A stretch of 64,000 bases of DNA, from the NCBI GenBank assembly GCA_943329665.2, contig CALQEU020000010.1, positions 1 through 64,000 on the forward strand. The letters are read 5' to 3'. Below the pieces are notes generated by a model. The model was given only the letters and a program-made list of their open reading frames with translations. It had not been told where the DNA came from and searched no databases. The stretch comes from JAJTFW01 sp903922455 (GTDB lineage Bacteria > Bacteroidota > Bacteroidia > AKYH767-A > OLB10). Numbering within the stretch: position 1 is the first letter of the stretch; every line of letters begins with the position of its first letter. This document shows positions 63,728-64,000 of the stretch, in pieces. A program made the position numbers and the translations under genes.

Positions 63728-63757
63728 CCAAGGTACAAAAAGTATTGAAATAGCAAA
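63728..63757 (-). promoter_or_regulatory. Promoter of the S74-domain protein
   Basis: On the minus strand TTTG (63754-63757) and TACCTTGG (63728-63735, one base off TAnnTTTG) are separated by 18 nt, the best -33/-7 pair I found in the window. The start codon lies 26 nt downstream. Confidence 0.55.
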
Positions 63758-63885
63758 GGATTTTTTTAATTAAGTGAAACTACGTTATGTTGAATCAATC
63801 TTTTCTTGGTATCAAGCGCAAAACTCTTTTACCTGCTGAAGTTTTGAAATTCTTCAATTGAAAAAGAAAAGACTGTTCATTTAAC

Positions 63886-63916
63886 AAAAAAGGCCAGCAA
63901 TTTGCTGACCTTTTTT
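63886..63916. terminator. Terminator near the right edge
   Basis: AAAAAAGG-C-CAGCA pairs with TGCTG-A-CCTTTTTT with one mismatch, giving a hairpin flanked by A- and T-runs. It can work in both directions, probably for a gene lying beyond the right edge on the minus strand, since the S74 gene starts to the left and runs away from it. Confidence 0.7.
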
Positions 63917-64000
63917 GTATTTATATTCCGCCAGGCAGTAGAGAAACTCGCCCCGAATCAGACAGTGAAGGGTGCTCTGCACTACTTCACTTGCGATTCA

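Noticed and set aside
63917..64000. Possible 3' end of a minus-strand gene (a reading with EHPSLSDSGRVSLLPGGI before a stop), resembling tails I remember from GIY-YIG nuclease genes
   Set aside because: The open stretch is only about 22 codons, with a stop upstream in the same frame; too short to call, and tRNA structure was looked for and not found.

Overview
This is a low-GC chromosomal window from a free-living, probably aerobic member of the Bacteroidota. The phylum call rests on type IX secretion (T9SS) hallmarks: SprB repeats, a gliding-motility-type C-terminal domain, a PorP/SprF protein and a T9SS type A sorting tail. It is supported by TAnnTTTG-type -7 promoter elements and by gene pairs typical of the phylum (dut / TPR / DUF4292 / M23). 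I cannot place it below phylum level. Region 1 (1-6215) is the 5' part of a giant minus-strand surface adhesin with a CUB-like N-terminus and at least 21 SprB repeats; its 3' end lies outside the window. Region 2 (6.2-15 kb) is housekeeping: gpsA, a decayed SRPBCC/GyrI-like pseudogene, tatA, an orphan LuxR-type response regulator, and a minus-strand operon dut - nucleotidyltransferase - TPR lipoprotein - DUF4292 lipoprotein - EnvC-like degenerate M23 protein. Region 3 (15.3-36.4 kb) is a long plus-strand exopolysaccharide locus: Wza-like, Wzc-like, flippase, glycosyltransferases, Wzy-like polymerase, an APH-fold kinase, an NTase/thymidylate-kinase-like fusion, a methyltransferase, a hexapeptide acyltransferase, and a WecA/MraY-like initiating transferase. 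Embedded in its distal part, with overlapping start/stop codons, are a secreted NHL/Ig-like/gliding-C protein and a PorP/SprF-OmpA fusion, which ties polysaccharide synthesis to a T9SS surface protein. Region 4 (36.4-47.3 kb) holds an M28 peptidase, an omega-amidase-like nitrilase next to a methionine-type aminotransferase, a fructosamine-kinase pseudogene carrying palindromic repeats, a MarR regulator, a very large NtrY-like histidine kinase, a biotin carrier protein, a Tat-exported superoxide dismutase and an OmpA lipoprotein. Region 5 (47.7-59.0 kb) is a plus-strand cluster whose enzymes together match the bonds of an N-linked glycan: sugar permease, GH20 hexosaminidase, GH2 beta-mannosidase, GH92 alpha-mannosidase, GlcNAc-Asn amidase, and CutC. 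Region 6 (59-64 kb) carries an L,D-transpeptidase-fold protein, a DEAD-box helicase, PhnA, and a T9SS-exported protein with an S74 chaperone domain. I saw no rRNA, tRNA, CRISPR array or insertion sequence. The most notable points are the EPS/T9SS composite operon with a PorP/SprF-OmpA fusion, the kinase pair of unknown substrate in the EPS locus, a Wzc-like protein with a degenerate Walker A' motif, the complete N-glycan set including CutC, a set of -7 elements only 3-5 nt before start codons (possible leaderless mRNAs), and two palindromic repeat families, one of which sits in frame inside a pseudogene.
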